Shown in pieces: positions 1 through 7,835 of a stretch of 64,000 bases of DNA. The stretch covers positions 50,733 through 114,732 of the forward strand of contig QHYZ01000063.1 of NCBI GenBank assembly GCA_003225295.1. Direction: 5' to 3'. The first letter of the stretch is position 1, and each line of letters starts with the position of its first letter. Made by a program: the position numbers and the translations under genes. This DNA is from Acidobacteriota bacterium. GTDB taxonomy: Bacteria > Acidobacteriota > Terriglobia > Acidiferrales > UBA7541. The notes under the pieces were generated by a model that was not told where the DNA came from, searched no databases, and saw nothing but the letters and a program-made list of their open reading frames with translations.

Positions 1-233
1 CAGTGAAACTCCTCATCGAACGCGGGGCGCCAGTGGACGTTCCGGATGGCCGGGGACGCACGCCGTTGGCTCTCGCCGTACGTGCCTGCGTGGACTCGTA
101 TTGGACGTGCAGGCGTTCGCCCGACTCTGTTCAGATGCTGCTCCATGCGGGAGGGTCGGTAAGCGGCATCGATTTTCCATCCGGTTACGCGGAAGTTGAC
201 GAGCTGCTCCGGCGCCATGGCGCCAAACCATAA
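1..233 (+). CDS. Ankyrin-repeat protein, C-terminal fragment (runs off left edge)
   Basis: The frame is open at the left edge of the window and ends at the stop at 231-233, so only about 76 C-terminal residues are seen. They contain an ankyrin-like helix-turn-helix (KLLIERGAPVDVPDGRGRTP, then LALAV) and a second, degenerate unit around QMLLHAGG. Ankyrin repeats bind proteins, and no enzymatic motif is visible. The true start lies outside the window, so overall size and any signal peptide cannot be judged. The VOC gene follows after 20 bp on the same strand and may be co-transcribed. Confidence 0.6.
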   Translation, partial: VKLLIERGAPVDVPDGRGRTPLALAVRACVDSYWTCRRSPDSVQMLLHAGGSVSGIDFPSGYAEVDELLRRHGAKP

Positions 234-253
234 GCATTCGACAGGGGGATCAC

Positions 254-658
254 ATGGCCATTGAGATTCGCGGAATGGCGCCGCTGCTGCAAGTCTTCGA
301 CATGCCAACATCCATCGGGTTTTACCGGGATGTGCTGGGGTTCGAGGTGGAGAGCACCTCCAAACCTAGGGGAGAGCGCTTCGATTGGGCGCTGCTCAAG
401 CTCAATGGCGTGGAGTTGATGCTAAACACGGCTTACGAAGATCACGCGCGGCCGTCAGTTCCTGATCCCGCTCGCATTGCTGCCCACGACGATACGGCGA
501 TTTACTTTGGTTGCCCGGACGTGGATGCGGCGTACGCTCACCTGCGCGCGCGCGGCGTGGCTGTGAAGGAACCCGAAGTGGCGCACTATGGCATGAAACA
601 GTTGTACGTCAGCGATCCCGACGGGTATAACCTGTGCTTTCAGTGGCCAGCTAGGTAG
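254..658 (+). CDS. VOC family protein (glyoxalase/bleomycin-resistance fold)
   Basis: 134 aa, the usual length for a single two-module vicinal-oxygen-chelate protein. The first beta-alpha-beta-beta-beta module opens with an FYRDVLGFEV segment and the second ends with the family hallmark YVSDPDGYNLCFQW. VOC proteins often bind a divalent metal and act as lyases, dioxygenases or drug-binding proteins; nothing here fixes a substrate. The ATG follows a GGGGGA ribosome-binding site. It may share a transcript with the ankyrin gene before it. A 390-bp gap separates it from the diguanylate cyclase. Confidence 0.8.
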   Translation: MAIEIRGMAPLLQVFDMPTSIGFYRDVLGFEVESTSKPRGERFDWALLKLNGVELMLNTAYEDHARPSVPDPARIAAHDDTAIYFGCPDVDAAYAHLRARGVAVKEPEVAHYGMKQLYVSDPDGYNLCFQWPAR

Positions 659-894
659 CGCGTTGCGAGTTCGCGTGCTCCTTCGGTCGAAAGATAAAGT
701 ACCTAGCAGCGAGTTCAGGAGAGAACATCCCGACCAAGTCGGGGCAGTCGCCGGACACGGAGTGTAATGGCCGCCTTTGAGCGCGCCTGTCGACCCGTCA
801 TGCCGGCAGCCGCGTGCGAATCCCGGCCTGAAGGTCGGCACTACGAGAGCCAGGGCGAGGATGGCGAGATAGCCACGCCTGTACCACGAGCGGG
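659..894. other. Intergenic, no gene recognised
   Basis: No coding frame here resembles a known protein. A 6-bp hairpin with a 3-nt loop (CCCGAC/GTCGGG, 729-743) lies 70 bp after the VOC gene and could end its transcript, but no T-run follows it. Confidence 0.5.
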
Positions 895-924
895 TTGCAT
901 GGTTTTTTCGGAGGGGCCTATACT
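895..924 (+). promoter_or_regulatory. Candidate sigma-70 promoter for the diguanylate cyclase gene
   Basis: TTGCAT at 895-900 and TATACT at 919-924 are separated by 18 bp. This predicts a transcript starting near 931 with a leader of about 120 nt before the GTG at 1049. Confidence 0.45.
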
Positions 925-1048
925 GGCGGAGATTCCCTACGGTTCGTGAGAATCGGTCGGGTTTGTGTTTCTCGGCGATAATACGCCTGCCAGGACCGGG
1001 CGCGGGCATTGCCAGGCGTGGAATCGCAAGGGAGAGGAAGAAACGCGA

Positions 1049-2170
1049 GTGGAGGAAGTAAACCAGTTTCCGGCCGTCGAACGCCGCCGCAATCCTGCGG
1101 TGCCGTCCGAACAGCGGGAAAAGGGAGAGGTTGCCGTCTTCCAGGAGTTGGGGAAGGCGCTGACGTCCTCGCTGCAACTCGATCAAGTTCTCCGCACGAT
1201 TATGGAGAAGATCGATGAATTTCTGCGCCCGGACAATTGGTCGCTGCTGCTGCTGGATGAGGCCAAGCAGGAACTGTACTTTGAGCTGGCGGTGGGGAAA
1301 GCCTCCCAGGCGCTGAAGGACGTACGGATCAAGATGGGGCAGGGAATTGCGGGCTGGGTGGCGAAGCACGGGGAGACCGTGGTGGTCCCGGATACGACCA
1401 AGGACACGCGCTTTTTCTCGAAGGTCGACGAGAAGACCAAGACCGAGACGCAGTCGATCGTCGCGGTGCCGGTGAGGTTTCGCGACACTTGCCTGGGAGT
1501 GATCGAGCTCATCAATTGCATCGGTCCGGAGGGATTCGATCCGCGGGACCTGAAGCTGCTCGAGGCGCTTTCGGACTTTGCGGCCATTGCCCTGGAGAAC
1601 GCCCGGCACGTGAAGAAAATTCACGAGCTGACCATCACCGACGACTGCACTTCGCTTTATAACGCGCGGCACATGGGCTTCATTCTGGAGACGGAGATCT
1701 ACCGTTCGCAGCGCTACAACTACGAATTCTCGATCGTTTTCATCGACCTGGACCATTTCAAGCAAGTAAACGATACGCACGGGCACCTGGTGGGCTCCCG
1801 GCTGCTGGCGGAGATCGGAAATGCGCTGAAGGAGCATTGCCGCTTGATCGATTTCGCGTTCCGTTATGGCGGGGACGAGTTTGTAGTCCTACTGCCGCAG
1901 ACATCGAAAGACAATGCGTTGAACGTGGCGCGACGTTTACATAAATTGGTGCGCGAGGCCATCTGGCTTGTGCCGGAAGGGTTGAACATCCGGCTGACGC
2001 CCAGCGTGGGCGTGGCGTCCTATCCCGTGGATTCGCGAACCAAGGAAGGATTGCTGCACCTCGCTGATGAGGCCATGTACCTGGTGAAGAATACGAAGCG
2101 CGACAGCGTCGCCGCGGCGAATATGGGGATTTTGCCGAATCCTGTGGCGAGCGCCGAGTCGGCCGGTTAA
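1049..2170 (+). CDS. GAF-GGDEF diguanylate cyclase
   Basis: 373 aa from the GTG at 1049, chosen because a GGAGAGG site lies about 11 nt upstream; the frame stays open back to a GTG at 965. A GAF sensor domain covers roughly residues 40-190 and a GGDEF domain the C-terminal 170. The active-site GGDEF is intact at about residues 274-278. An RxxD inhibitory site (RLID) sits exactly five residues before it, so product feedback by c-di-GMP is expected. No membrane segment is visible, which suggests a cytoplasmic enzyme making c-di-GMP from two GTP in response to an unknown GAF ligand. It precedes the LPS-transport cluster by 69 bp, but co-transcription is uncertain. Confidence 0.88.
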   Translation: MEEVNQFPAVERRRNPAVPSEQREKGEVAVFQELGKALTSSLQLDQVLRTIMEKIDEFLRPDNWSLLLLDEAKQELYFELAVGKASQALKDVRIKMGQGIAGWVAKHGETVVVPDTTKDTRFFSKVDEKTKTETQSIVAVPVRFRDTCLGVIELINCIGPEGFDPRDLKLLEALSDFAAIALENARHVKKIHELTITDDCTSLYNARHMGFILETEIYRSQRYNYEFSIVFIDLDHFKQVNDTHGHLVGSRLLAEIGNALKEHCRLIDFAFRYGGDEFVVLLPQTSKDNALNVARRLHKLVREAIWLVPEGLNIRLTPSVGVASYPVDSRTKEGLLHLADEAMYLVKNTKRDSVAAANMGILPNPVASAESAG

Positions 2171-2181
2171 TGCACCGCTGT

Positions 2182-2210
2182 TTCTGAACGAACATTCCAT
2201 CTTCTATACA
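2182..2210 (+). promoter_or_regulatory. Weak candidate promoter for the lpt-rpoN cluster
   Basis: TATACA at 2205-2210 is preceded, 17 bp upstream, by a poor -35 match (TTCTGA, 2182-2187). It lies 30 bp before the lptC/ostA start and is the best hexamer pair in this short gap. Confidence 0.25.
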
Positions 2211-2239
2211 CTCCGCCGAAATTTTGTTTAACTGAAGAC

Positions 2240-4633
2240 ATGAAGCGAAGCGAAGCGGCGAAGTATGCGCGCTGGTCTGCGGTGGCGGCGTTGCTACTGG
2301 CAAGTCTGACGGTGGGCGTGTATCTGGACCGCCAATGGGTCGCTCATCGAGAAAAGCAAAAGGCGCCTCCGCCGGCTCCGCAAGGTGTGACGCGCAGCTC
2401 GAACGGGCTCACCTTTTCGAAGATGGAAGGAAACCAAAAGATCTTCACGGTGGAGGCTTCGAAGGCCACAGATTTCAAGGGCAAGGAGGCCAGCTTGCTG
2501 GAAGAGGTAAAGATCACGATCTTCGGAAAGAAAGGAGAGCGGTACGACACCATTCATACCGAAAGCTGCCAGTACGAAAAAGAGGGGGGAAGCATGGCAT
2601 GCAGCGGCGAAGTGCAGATCGACCTGGAGAGCAAGGCGGAAGCCGAGCGAGCCGCAGAAAATCGGGGGATAACGGTACAGCAGAAAGTACACGTGGAGAC
2701 CCGCGGCGTGGTCTTCAGCCACGCCAGTGGGATGGCGCGGACGGAGCAACCCGTGAAGTTCGTCTTTCCGAATGGGCATGGGGAAGCCGTAGGAGTCGAA
2801 TATCACTCCGAAGAAGGGACGGTGCGGCTGCTGAGAGATGTGCAGTTTTCTCTGGCACCGCCGAGGAATGACATCGCGGAGAAAAAAACGGCGCGTGCGA
2901 ATGCGAAAGAACCTATTCGTGTGACCGGGAAGAGCCTCGATTTTGAGCGGGACTCCCGAGTAATGCGATTGTACGGACCGGTGGAAGCGGATACCCACAC
3001 AGCGCATTTGCGTGCGGGCAAGCTGACTCTCTCGCTAGACGCGGCGTATCGCGCGGAGAAACTGGTGGTTACGCCGGGGCCGGACGGGAAAAACCCGGAA
3101 TTGGAATCTCGGGGAGCAGATGGTTCGACAAATCTGAGCGCAGTGACAATCACGGCACAGTTTTCCCCCGAGGGGTGGCTGACGATCATCGAGGGAGTGG
3201 GAGATGTGCGCGGTTCGCGGCGCACCGGAAAAGAGGTAGATGACTTCCGCGCGGAGCACGGCACGATGGAGCTGTGGCCGAAGGTAAACCAGCCGAGACA
3301 AATGAACTTAAAAGGTAGCGTGCAGCTGACCACGCAAGCAGACACGTCGGGTGAGGCCAGAATGCTCGAAACGCGCGAATTGCTTGTGGAATTCGCCGAT
3401 GGAAAAAAAGGCCAGGGCAGCAAGCCCAAACGAGCGGAGACCCTAGGGACGGGGAGTATCGAATGGACGGATGCACAGCGGCAAACGGGAACGCCGGGCC
3501 CTCCCGCGAGCAGCGAGGCTGCGCGCACAAAACTGCAGGCGGATAAACTCGAAATGGAATTCGGAGAGGAGGGCAAGGCGAGACAGCTGGTGGCGACCGG
3601 CAACGTATTGACGGAGCGGGCGGCGGCCGGCAAGCTCCTACAGACAGCAACCGCGCATAGCGGAGTGGCTCACCTGTTAGCGAGCGGCGGATGGTCGCAG
3701 ATGGATCTGCAGGGAGAGGTAAGACTGAAGGAGGGCCAACGGAGTGTGCAAGCGGACCACGCGACGTTTGTCCGGGCCACGCAGACGGTTCTGCTAACGG
3801 GAAAGGCGCTGGCGCGCGACACAACCGCGGAGACGCAGGCGCCGCGGATCACCTTTGTCCAGGCTAGTGGAGAGATTCGTGCCGAGGGAGGTGTTCGGTC
3901 GACCGATTTTTCGACAGCAGGGAGCGGAGCGCAACTTGCCGCCGTTCCGGCGAACATTTCTGCGGACGCGATGCAGGCGAATTCGAAAACGGGACGAGCT
4001 TTGTACACGGGACATGCGCGTTTGTGGCAGGGCGATTCGGTGATGGAAGCGGATTCGATCGAGCTGCTGCGCGAGGAGCGGGTGATGAATGCCGTGGGAA
4101 ATGTTCGCGCTGTTTTCCCCCAAGCCGCGGGGCCATGGCCGGCGCAAACCGTGGCCGTCGAACCCAGGCCGAAGAAGCCGAGGTTGTGGCATGTAACGGC
4201 GGGGACACTGACCTACCGCGACGCAGAGGGCCGCACGCATCTGGAGAAGAACGTAGTGGCGCAAGCGGCGGAGCAAAAGATGCGCGCCGCGGCGGTGGAC
4301 TTATATTTTACGAGAGCCGAGAAGCCCAATTCGAACGTGGTCATTGGATCCGCTGCGGCAAATCCGGCGGCCGGAGCCCAACAGATCAGCCGGGCGGTGG
4401 GCACGGGCGGCGTAATTGTTGAGCAAGGGACGAGGAAAGCCACTGCCGAGCGCGGAGAATACAGCGCTGCGGACGGAAAATTCGTTATGAGCGGCGGAAA
4501 TCCCACGATTTACGATGCCGTGGAAGGGACCACTACGGGTCGTCAATTGACCTTCTTTTTAGCGGATGATACGATCATCGTCGACTCAGAAAATGGTCCG
4601 CGGACGTTGACGAGGCACCGAGTCGAGAAGTGA
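2240..4633 (+). CDS. LptC/OstA-like LPS export protein, giant fused form
   Basis: 797 aa, against roughly 190 each for E. coli LptC and LptA. Residues 12-30 form one N-terminal membrane anchor (ARWSAVAALLLASLTVGVYL), as in LptC. The next ~180 residues fit an LptC-like beta-jellyroll (SNGLTFSKMEGNQKIFTVEA). The rest is a string of OstA/LptA-like beta segments with recurring VTGKSLDFE and GKALARDTTAETQAP-type turns. The inferred role is the periplasmic bridge that carries LPS from LptB2FG toward the outer membrane. lptB follows after 32 bp. Fusing anchor and bridge in one chain would allow a span made by a single polypeptide. Family placement is good; the exact number of OstA modules is not resolved by eye. 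Confidence 0.8.
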   Translation: MKRSEAAKYARWSAVAALLLASLTVGVYLDRQWVAHREKQKAPPPAPQGVTRSSNGLTFSKMEGNQKIFTVEASKATDFKGKEASLLEEVKITIFGKKGERYDTIHTESCQYEKEGGSMACSGEVQIDLESKAEAERAAENRGITVQQKVHVETRGVVFSHASGMARTEQPVKFVFPNGHGEAVGVEYHSEEGTVRLLRDVQFSLAPPRNDIAEKKTARANAKEPIRVTGKSLDFERDSRVMRLYGPVEADTHTAHLRAGKLTLSLDAAYRAEKLVVTPGPDGKNPELESRGADGSTNLSAVTITAQFSPEGWLTIIEGVGDVRGSRRTGKEVDDFRAEHGTMELWPKVNQPRQMNLKGSVQLTTQADTSGEARMLETRELLVEFADGKKGQGSKPKRAETLGTGSIEWTDAQRQTGTPGPPASSEAARTKLQADKLEMEFGEEGKARQLVATGNVLTERAAAGKLLQTATAHSGVAHLLASGGWSQMDLQGEVRLKEGQRSVQADHATFVRATQTVLLTGKALARDTTAETQAPRITFVQASGEIRAEGGVRSTDFSTAGSGAQLAAVPANISADAMQANSKTGRALYTGHARLWQGDSVMEADSIELLREERVMNAVGNVRAVFPQAAGPWPAQTVAVEPRPKKPRLWHVTAGTLTYRDAEGRTHLEKNVVAQAAEQKMRAAAVDLYFTRAEKPNSNVVIGSAAANPAAGAQQISRAVGTGGVIVEQGTRKATAERGEYSAADGKFVMSGGNPTIYDAVEGTTTGRQLTFFLADDTIIVDSENGPRTLTRHRVEK

Positions 4634-4665
4634 CGCAACTCCGCCGCGGCCGCCCGTGAAGAGGT

Positions 4666-5391
4666 ATGCTGAAGCTCCAGGCCGTCGATTTGAGCAAGTC
4701 GTACCGTGGCCGTAAGGTCGTTGACGACGTTGAACTGGAGATCGGGCAGGGTGAAGTCGTCGGGCTGCTCGGCCCAAACGGGGCTGGCAAGACGACAACA
4801 TTTTATATCCTGGTAGGTCTTGCGCGGCCCGACTCCGGCCGGGTACTCCTCAACGACGACGAAATCACGGATCTTCCCATGTACCTCCGGGCCCGCAGTG
4901 GAATCAGTTACCTTCCTCAGGAACCCTCCGTTTTTCGCCAATTGACCAGTGAAGAGAATCTGCTCGCCGTGCTGGAAACGCTGCCGCTGACCCCGGAACA
5001 GCAGCGCGACAGGCTGGAGGAGCTCCTGGTGCAGATGGGACTCGAAACGGTGAGAACCAGCAAGGCTTACACGCTTTCCGGCGGAGAGCGCCGGCGGCTG
5101 GAGATCGCGCGATCTCTTACCCTGCAACCTTCTTTTGTTCTTCTCGACGAACCTTTTTCGGGAATCGACCCTCTAACAGTCAAGGATCTTCAGGAAACCA
5201 TCCGGGATCTGGCCAAGTCGGGAATTGGCGTGCTGATTACCGATCATAACGTCCGGGAAACTCTCAGCGTGACGGATCGCGCGTACATCCTGAAAAGTGG
5301 GAAAATATTCCGGAAGGGCCGCCCGGACGAATTAAGCAACGATGCCGAAGTCCGGCGCGTTTATTTGGGCGATCATTTCCGCTTGAACTAG
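4666..5391 (+). CDS. lptB: LPS export ABC transporter ATPase LptB
   Basis: 241 aa, the normal LptB length. Walker [10 protein letters not shown] is at residues 36-44, the signature [14 protein letters not shown] follows about 100 residues later, then Walker [13 protein letters not shown] and the H-loop in [10 protein letters not shown]. The segment between Walker A and the signature ([14 protein letters not shown]) carries the LptB-type Q-loop. It hydrolyses ATP on the inner face of the cytoplasmic membrane to extract LPS together with LptF/G, which are not in this window. It sits between the LptC/OstA gene and rpoN, the classic lptCAB-rpoN order. Confidence 0.95.
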   Translation: MLKLQAVDLSKSYRGRKVVDDVELEIGQGEVVGLLGPNGAGKTTTFYILVGLARPDSGRVLLNDDEITDLPMYLRARSGISYLPQEPSVFRQLTSEENLLAVLETLPLTPEQQRDRLEELLVQMGLETVRTSKAYTLSGGERRRLEIARSLTLQPSFVLLDEPFSGIDPLTVKDLQETIRDLAKSGIGVLITDHNVRETLSVTDRAYILKSGKIFRKGRPDELSNDAEVRRVYLGDHFRLN

Positions 5392-5419
5392 GGTTAGAAA
5401 AGGAAACACGGGACCATCC

Positions 5420-6862
5420 ATGGCCTGGCAGGGACTCAAACTCAACCTCCGAGTGGCGCAGAAGCAGATTCTGACGCCCGGCCTCGTGCAGATGGTGAGC
5501 GTCCTCGCGCTGAACCGGTTGGAGCTGCGGGAAATGATCAACCAGGAGATGATCGCTAACCCGGTCCTGGAAGAGCAGAGCGAAGAACCCACGCAAACTG
5601 ACAACTACAGCGACGAAACCTTCCTGAAAGCGGAAACAGAAAAAGTTCCCGAAAAACCCGAGGCCAATCCCTTTGATGAGTTTGACGTGGGAACCTTCTT
5701 CAACCAGTACCTGGATACCGGTGGGGACGGCGGGCAATCGCAAGAGCGCGAAGTTTCCGAGCGGCCCTCCTTTGAAAAGTTCCTCTCTTCACCGAGCGGG
5801 TTGACCGACCATCTCCAGTGGCAATTGAGCGTCACCATCTGTTCGGACGCGGTAAAAGAGATCGCCGACAGCATCATCGGCAATCTGGACGAGAACGGCT
5901 ATCTGACGGCTTCCACCGAAGAGCTGACACAGAACGGAAAGTATTCGCAGGATGACCTGGATGACGCGCTGGCCGTGGTACAGGACTTCGACCCGATCGG
6001 AGTGGGCGCGCGGGACCTGCGTGAATGCCTGCTGCGGCAGTTGAAAGCCTTTGATCCCCAAAACACGTTGGCCCAGCAGATCGTTTCCGAGCATCTGAAG
6101 CAAGTGCAATCGAACCAGTTGAAAGAGATCGCGCGGGCCTTGAACCGGCCGCTGGAAGTCCTGAAGCGCGCTCTGGAGGTAATCAAGAAGCTCGATCCCC
6201 GGCCCGGGCTGCGTTACAACAAGACGGAGCCGCGCCTCGTTGAGCCGGACGTCTACTTCCGCAAAGTGGATGATCAGTGGCAGGCGTTCTTGAATGAAGA
6301 CGACATGCCTCAACTCCGGCTGAGCCCCACGTACCGGAGGCTACTGGTCAAAGATGCCGCGGACCGCGACGTGCGCAACTACGTAAAGGAACGGTTTACG
6401 GCCGCGGTCCAGTTGATGAAGAACATCGAACAGCGAAAACACACCATCCTGCGGGTGTGCCAGTCGATCATCGCGCGCCAGGGCGAATTCCTCGATCACG
6501 GGCAGGATGCGCTGAAGCCCATGATGATCAAGGAAGTGGCCGAAGAGGTCGGGGTGCACCCCTCGACGGTGAGCCGCGCAGTGGCCAGCAAGTATGCGCA
6601 CACGTCACAAGGTGTGCTGGAGCTGCGGTCGTTCTTCAGCGAGTCCGTAAATGGGCCGGAGGGCGGCGGGATGTCGCTGCTGACGCTTAAGCGGCTGGTT
6701 AAGAAAATGATTGAAGAGGAGGATTCCGCGAAGCCGCTGACCGATGAGCAGATTGCCAAGAAGCTGGATGATGCGGGCATTCACGTCACCAGGCGGACGG
6801 TCGCGAAGTACCGCGAGGACATGAGAATTCCCAGCACTCACCAACGTCGGGAAAAGAGCTGA
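5420..6862 (+). CDS. rpoN: RNA polymerase sigma-54 factor
   Basis: 480 aa. The N-terminal activator-interacting region is rich in Gln and Leu (LRVAQKQILTPGLVQMVSVL), followed by an acidic linker, a core-binding region and a helix-turn-helix (VGVHPSTVSRAVASKYAHT). The RpoN box near the C-terminus reads RRTVAKYRE (about 458-466), the signature that contacts the -24 element. The protein directs transcription that needs AAA+ activators; none is encoded in the window. It follows lptB by 28 bp and precedes rapZ by 12 bp. Confidence 0.97.
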   Translation: MAWQGLKLNLRVAQKQILTPGLVQMVSVLALNRLELREMINQEMIANPVLEEQSEEPTQTDNYSDETFLKAETEKVPEKPEANPFDEFDVGTFFNQYLDTGGDGGQSQEREVSERPSFEKFLSSPSGLTDHLQWQLSVTICSDAVKEIADSIIGNLDENGYLTASTEELTQNGKYSQDDLDDALAVVQDFDPIGVGARDLRECLLRQLKAFDPQNTLAQQIVSEHLKQVQSNQLKEIARALNRPLEVLKRALEVIKKLDPRPGLRYNKTEPRLVEPDVYFRKVDDQWQAFLNEDDMPQLRLSPTYRRLLVKDAADRDVRNYVKERFTAAVQLMKNIEQRKHTILRVCQSIIARQGEFLDHGQDALKPMMIKEVAEEVGVHPSTVSRAVASKYAHTSQGVLELRSFFSESVNGPEGGGMSLLTLKRLVKKMIEEEDSAKPLTDEQIAKKLDDAGIHVTRRTVAKYREDMRIPSTHQRREKS

Positions 6863-6874
6863 GCGGCATCACCA

Positions 6875-7750
6875 GTGAAGCCGCAGACGCTCTACGACGC
6901 CCGGCAACTCGTCATCCTTACCGGACTTTCCGGTTCCGGCAAAAGTACCGTGTTACACGCTTTCGAGGATATGGGCTTCTACTGCGTGGACAATCTTCCC
7001 GTGGAGCTCATCCCGATCTTTGCGGAATTGCACGCGGCGGGTGAAGGAGACTTTGCGCGAGCGGCTCTGCTGGTAGACGCGCGCGAGGGCATGCAACTGG
7101 AAAAATTGCCGCCCCTTCTGAAACACCTGAAAAAAGATCATCCCATCACGCTTGTTTTCATCGAAGCCAACGAGGATGCCCTCCTGCGGCGATACAGCGA
7201 GACCCGCCGCCCGCATCCTCTGGGAAAGAATTTTTCCGTACGGGAAAGCTTGTCGCAGGAACGTGCGCTGATGGCGCCAATCCGCAAGCTCGCGGACGTG
7301 GTCATTGAAACGACGCAATTCAACGTGCATGAATTGCGCAGCTTCGTCACCGCGAGATTCAAGAATCCGGACAAACGGCCGATGCTGGTTTCGGTCGTGA
7401 GTTTTGGATACCGCTTCGGTGTGCCGTCGGATGCGGACCTGGTTCTCGACGTGCGATTTCTGCCCAATCCACATTTCGTGCCGCGGTTGCGGCCCTTCAC
7501 GGGCAAACACCTAAAAGTGCAGAGGTATATCCGGTCGTTTCCGCAGACTGGGGAATTCCTGCGTCGCATCGAAGGCTTGCTGACCTATTTAATTCCGCAT
7601 TACATCCGCGAGGGAAAAAGTTATCTGACCATCGCGTTTGGATGCACCGGCGGGAAACACCGCTCGGTAATGCTCGCGGAGTCGGTGAAGAAGTTGCTGG
7701 CGAAGCGTGGATTTTCCGCCAAAGTCGTGCACCGCGATATCGATAAGTAA
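6875..7750 (+). CDS. rapZ: RapZ family nucleotide-binding protein
   Basis: 291 aa with a GTG start. Walker A GLSGSGKST is at residues 17-25, then CVDNLPVELIP, and the C-terminal RapZ signature FGCTGGKHRSV lies about 40 residues from the end. In E. coli, RapZ is an RNA-binding adaptor that steers RNase E to GlmZ and so controls glucosamine-6-phosphate supply for the envelope. Whether that RNA partner exists here is unknown. The gene directly follows rpoN, and the hpf and ptsN genes often found between the two in Proteobacteria are absent. Confidence 0.93.
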   Translation: MKPQTLYDARQLVILTGLSGSGKSTVLHAFEDMGFYCVDNLPVELIPIFAELHAAGEGDFARAALLVDAREGMQLEKLPPLLKHLKKDHPITLVFIEANEDALLRRYSETRRPHPLGKNFSVRESLSQERALMAPIRKLADVVIETTQFNVHELRSFVTARFKNPDKRPMLVSVVSFGYRFGVPSDADLVLDVRFLPNPHFVPRLRPFTGKHLKVQRYIRSFPQTGEFLRRIEGLLTYLIPHYIREGKSYLTIAFGCTGGKHRSVMLAESVKKLLAKRGFSAKVVHRDIDK

Positions 7751-7835
7751 GCGAACCAGTACGCCGCACCATCTCGTGTTCGACCCGCGGTGGAAACTTG
7801 ACAGGCCGCTATGCGGCGCATAGCGTAGCAAGTGG

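Noticed and set aside
455..1837. 460-codon open frame on the minus strand
   Set aside because: It lies antisense to the VOC and diguanylate cyclase genes, has Arg/His/Leu-rich composition typical of a shadow frame, and shows no motif.
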